From: an uncultured Alcaligenaceae bacterium | GTDB lineage: Bacteria > Pseudomonadota > Gammaproteobacteria > Burkholderiales > Burkholderiaceae_B | Reading direction: 5' to 3' | Assembly: GCA_937908115.1 (NCBI GenBank) | Contig: CALEQZ010000013.1 | Span: 76,858 to 140,857 of the forward strand | DNA: 64,000 bases | In this document: in pieces, positions 61,726 to 64,000 of the stretch | Position numbering within the stretch: position 1 is the stretch's first letter | Layout of the letters: every line of letters starts with the position of its first letter | The notes under the pieces: model-generated | Told to the model about the DNA's origin: nothing | Databases searched by the model: none | Seen by the model: the letters and a program-made list of their open reading frames with translations, nothing else | Program-made: the position numbers and the translations under genes

Positions 61726-63654
61726 TTAAGCACCCGGACTGGCCGGTTTGCCGCCCAGCAGCAGCTTATTCATCCGCTTGACGAAGGCCGCGGGATCGGT
61801 GATCTGGGCGCCTTCGGCCAACATGGCCTGGTCCAGCAGCAGCTCGGCCCAATCGGCGAACTCGGCCTCGCCCGCATCGCGCACCCGGGCAATCAGCGGA
61901 TGCTCGGGGTTAATCTCCAGCACGGGCTTGACCTCGGGCGTCTTCTGCCCGGCCGCCTTGAGCATGCGCAGCAGGTGCGGGCTAAGTTCATGCTCGCCCA
62001 CGACGATGCAGGCCGGCGAATCGACCAGACGAAGCGTCACGCGCACTTCCTTGACGCGTTCGCCCAACGCCTTCTGTAGGCGCTCGGCGAGCGGCTTGAA
62101 TTGCTCGGCGACTTCCGACTGCTTCTTCTTTTCTTCCTCGTCGGCCAGGGCATCGAGGTCCAGGCCGCCCTTGGCCACCGACGCAAGCGGCTTGCCGTCG
62201 AACTCGTGCAGGTGCGACAGCATCCACTCGTCGACGCGGTCGGCCAGCAGCAGCACCTCTATGCCCTTCTTGCGGAAGATCTCCAGGTGCGGGCTGTTGC
62301 GCGCCGCGGCGTAGGTCTCGGCGCTGACGTAGTAGATCTTTTCCTGGCCCGCTTTCATGCGGCCGACGTAATCGGCCAGCGAAACGGTTTGCTCGTCGCC
62401 TTCGTTGGCGGTCGAGGCAAAGCGCAGCAGCTTGGCGATGCGCTCGCGGTTGGCGGGGTCCTCGCCCGTGCCTTCCTTGAGCACCTGCCCGAAGGTGTTC
62501 CAGAATACCGCGTAGTCTTCCTTGCGGTTCTCGGCCATGTCCTCCAACAGCGACAGCACCCGCTTGGTGCTGCCCTCGCGGATGGCACGCACGTCGCGGC
62601 TTTCCTGCAGGATCTCGCGCGAGACGTTCAGCGGCAGGTCGGCGCTGTCGATCACCCCGCGCACGAAACGCAGGTAGGACGGCAGCAGCTGCTCGGCGTC
62701 GTCCATGATGAAGACGCGCTTGACGTATAGCTTCACCCCGCGGCGCGCGTCGCGGTCCCACAAGTCAAAAGGTGCATGCTTGGGGATGAATAGCAGCTGC
62801 GTGTATTCGCTGCGGCCCTCGACCCGGTTGTGCGTCCAGGCCAGCGGGTCGTCATAGTCGTGGGCGATGTGCTTGTAGAACTCCTTGTACTGCTCGTCGG
62901 TGATCTCGGACTTGTTGCGCGTCCACAAGGCGCTGGCCTGGTTGACGGACTCCCACTCATCCTTGCGCACCTGCGCCTTCTTGTCGGCATCCCACTCTTC
63001 CTTGCGCATCTTGATCGGCAGGGAAATGTGGTCGGAGTACTTGCGCAGGATACTGCGCAGCTTCCAGCCGTTGGCAAGTTCATCCTCGCCCTCGCGCAGG
63101 TGCAGGATCACGTCGGTGCCGCGGCCCTCCTTGGTGACCTGCGCAACCGTGAATTCGCCCTGGCCGTCGGATTCCCAGCGCACCGCCTGGTCGGCCGGCA
63201 ACCCGGCGCGGCGGCTGACCACCGTCACCTTGTCGGCCACGATGAACGACGAATAAAAGCCCACGCCGAACTGGCCGATCAGTTGGGCATCCTTTTGCTT
63301 GTCGCCGGTCAGCTTGGCGAAGAACTCGCGCGTACCCGACCGCGCGATCGTACCCAGGTTGGCGATCGCCTCGTCGCGCGACAGCCCGATCCCGTTATCC
63401 GACACCGTGATCGTGCGCGCGGCCGGATCGAAGTCGACGCGGATCGCCAGCTCGGCGTCGCCATCGAGCAATTCCGGGCGGTCGATCGCCTCGAACCGCA
63501 GCTTGTCGCAGGCGTCCGAAGCGTTGGAAACCAGCTCGCGCAGGAAAATTTCCTTGTTGCTGTACAGCGAGTGGATCATCAGGTGCAGCAGCTGCTTGAC
63601 CTCGGCCTGGAAGCCCAGGGTCTGCTCGGCGTTCGGGGTGTCGGTCTGGCTCAT
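61726..63654 (-). CDS. htpG: Molecular chaperone HtpG (Hsp90)
   Basis: The 642-residue chaperone has the GHKL ATPase motifs: LRELVSNASDACDKLRFEA, SDNGIGLSRDEAIANLGTIARSGTREF and LIGQFGVGFYSSFIVADKV, then the middle domain and a C-terminal dimer domain. The length is usual for bacterial Hsp90. It helps fold client proteins under stress, using ATP. A clear sigma-32 promoter lies 74-101 bases upstream of the ATG. Confidence 0.97.
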   Translation of the reverse strand: MSQTDTPNAEQTLGFQAEVKQLLHLMIHSLYSNKEIFLRELVSNASDACDKLRFEAIDRPELLDGDAELAIRVDFDPAARTITVSDNGIGLSRDEAIANLGTIARSGTREFFAKLTGDKQKDAQLIGQFGVGFYSSFIVADKVTVVSRRAGLPADQAVRWESDGQGEFTVAQVTKEGRGTDVILHLREGEDELANGWKLRSILRKYSDHISLPIKMRKEEWDADKKAQVRKDEWESVNQASALWTRNKSEITDEQYKEFYKHIAHDYDDPLAWTHNRVEGRSEYTQLLFIPKHAPFDLWDRDARRGVKLYVKRVFIMDDAEQLLPSYLRFVRGVIDSADLPLNVSREILQESRDVRAIREGSTKRVLSLLEDMAENRKEDYAVFWNTFGQVLKEGTGEDPANRERIAKLLRFASTANEGDEQTVSLADYVGRMKAGQEKIYYVSAETYAAARNSPHLEIFRKKGIEVLLLADRVDEWMLSHLHEFDGKPLASVAKGGLDLDALADEEEKKKQSEVAEQFKPLAERLQKALGERVKEVRVTLRLVDSPACIVVGEHELSPHLLRMLKAAGQKTPEVKPVLEINPEHPLIARVRDAGEAEFADWAELLLDQAMLAEGAQITDPAAFVKRMNKLLLGGKPASPGA

Positions 63655-63727
63655 GTGCGTGGCTAAGCAATGGTTGGACGAAGGGCCGGCAGCACGGACC
63701 GCGCCGGCCGGCGTACGTGACGCTGGT

Positions 63728-63755
63728 AATTGGGGGTGGGCGGCGGATTTTCAAG
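63728..63755 (-). promoter_or_regulatory. Sigma-32 heat-shock promoter of htpG
   Basis: On the minus strand CTTGAAA (63755-63749) is followed after 13 bases by CCCCAATT (63735-63728), close to the RpoH consensus CTTGAAA-N13/14-CCCCATNT. It lies 74 bases upstream of the htpG start codon, so htpG should be heat-induced. Confidence 0.8.
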
Positions 63756-63882
63756 GCCGCCGGGCCCGCGCCGCCCGACGGGCGGGAAGCTACACGGCCG
63801 CCACGGCGGCCGCGGGCCGGCCGTCCCCTGGCCGCCGCCGGCCCGCCGGGGGGCCGTGCCAGGCAAATCTTTCCGGCGACGG

Positions 63883-63888
63883 TATAAT
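63883..63888 (+). promoter_or_regulatory. Probable -10 box of the tRNA-Leu promoter
   Basis: A perfect TATAAT lies 73 bases before the mature tRNA 5' end. The -35 region is not convincing. The transcript would have a 5' leader removed by processing. The rest of the 307-base gap from 63655 holds the htpG promoter and G+C-rich sequence with no gene. Confidence 0.5.
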
Positions 63889-63961
63889 CGCGGCTTCTTT
63901 CGCCGGCGATCCAACGCGCCGGCAGCCAAGCCGCGGCCTGCAGCGCCGCCGGTCCCCCAAA

Positions 63962-64000
63962 GCCCGGGTGGTGAAATTGGTAGACGCAGGGGACTCAAAA
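63962..64000 (+). tRNA. tRNA-Leu (anticodon CAA), 5' part, cut by the window edge
   Basis: The last 39 bases read as the 5' half of a leucine tRNA: acceptor GCCCGGG, D-arm with GTGAAATTGGTAGAC, anticodon stem start GGGGA, and loop CTCAAAA that places CAA at the anticodon. The variable arm and 3' half lie beyond the window. Confidence 0.9.

Noticed and set aside
1..64000. Insertion sequences typical of classical Bordetella (IS481, IS1001 or IS1002 type), phage or CRISPR elements
   Set aside because: I saw no transposase or integrase frame, no terminal inverted repeats with target duplications, and no regularly spaced repeats.

Overview
The window looks like chromosome of a high-GC betaproteobacterium of the Alcaligenaceae, most likely Bordetella or a close relative such as Achromobacter. 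The signs are the very G+C-rich coding sequence, three TctC-type (Bug) solute receptors in 64 kb, many LysR/IclR-controlled catabolic operons, and betaproteobacterial housekeeping genes (tamAB, mrp, metG, thiS-trmB, ffh/ypjD, ampD, htpG). No insertion sequence, prophage, CRISPR array, rRNA or plasmid gene is visible. Species assignment is inference; no database was searched.

Layout. 1-5.0 kb: tamB (cut by the left edge), tamA and mrp on the minus strand. 5.4-10.6 kb: a catabolic operon with LysR regulator, CitE-like lyase, CaiB CoA-transferase, a chimeric TRAP-receptor/alcohol-dehydrogenase ORF that looks like a deletion scar, and an aldehyde dehydrogenase. 10.8-17 kb: metG, a META/DUF4377 lipoprotein, a second CaiB protein, and a SorAB-like sulfite dehydrogenase. 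17-22.2 kb: a DadA-like oxidase and a TctC receptor, divergent from a dipeptidase, a nitrilase-family amidase and an IclR regulator across a dyad-rich promoter. 22.2-27.5 kb: LeuD-like and LeuC-like hydratase subunits, an isocitrate lyase/PEP mutase-family lyase, a TauD/TfdA dioxygenase and a divergent LysR gene, probably one dedicated pathway.

27.5-32.5 kb: a visibly less G+C-rich block with an SsuABC/TauABC-type importer, a FAD amine or amino-acid oxidase and a LysR gene. 32.8-35.1 kb: a Fur-box-preceded DUF3649/PepSY/DUF3325 membrane operon. 35.3-39.3 kb: a methyltransferase with an apparent export signal, a DUF378 protein, and the carboxynorspermidine dehydrogenase/decarboxylase pair, whose nspC leader carries a strong hairpin. 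39.9-41.3 kb: a CaiB-type gene interrupted by an in-frame TAG. Then a YdcZ-type membrane protein and tRNA-Gly(CCC).

42.2-49.3 kb: ureohydrolase, RidA, polar amino-acid ABC importer and MmgE/PrpD operon with a divergent LysR gene. 49.4-54.8 kb: housekeeping thiS, trmB, pip, ffh, ypjD, a PP0621-type zinc-ribbon protein and ampD. 54.9-61.6 kb: GST; a MarR regulator facing a FAD monooxygenase/DUF3237/TctC operon across an array of GTTAT/ATAAC half-sites; and an IclR regulator facing a GalB-like PIG-L hydratase and another TctC receptor. The end holds htpG with a clear sigma-32 promoter and the 5' part of tRNA-Leu(CAA), cut by the right edge.
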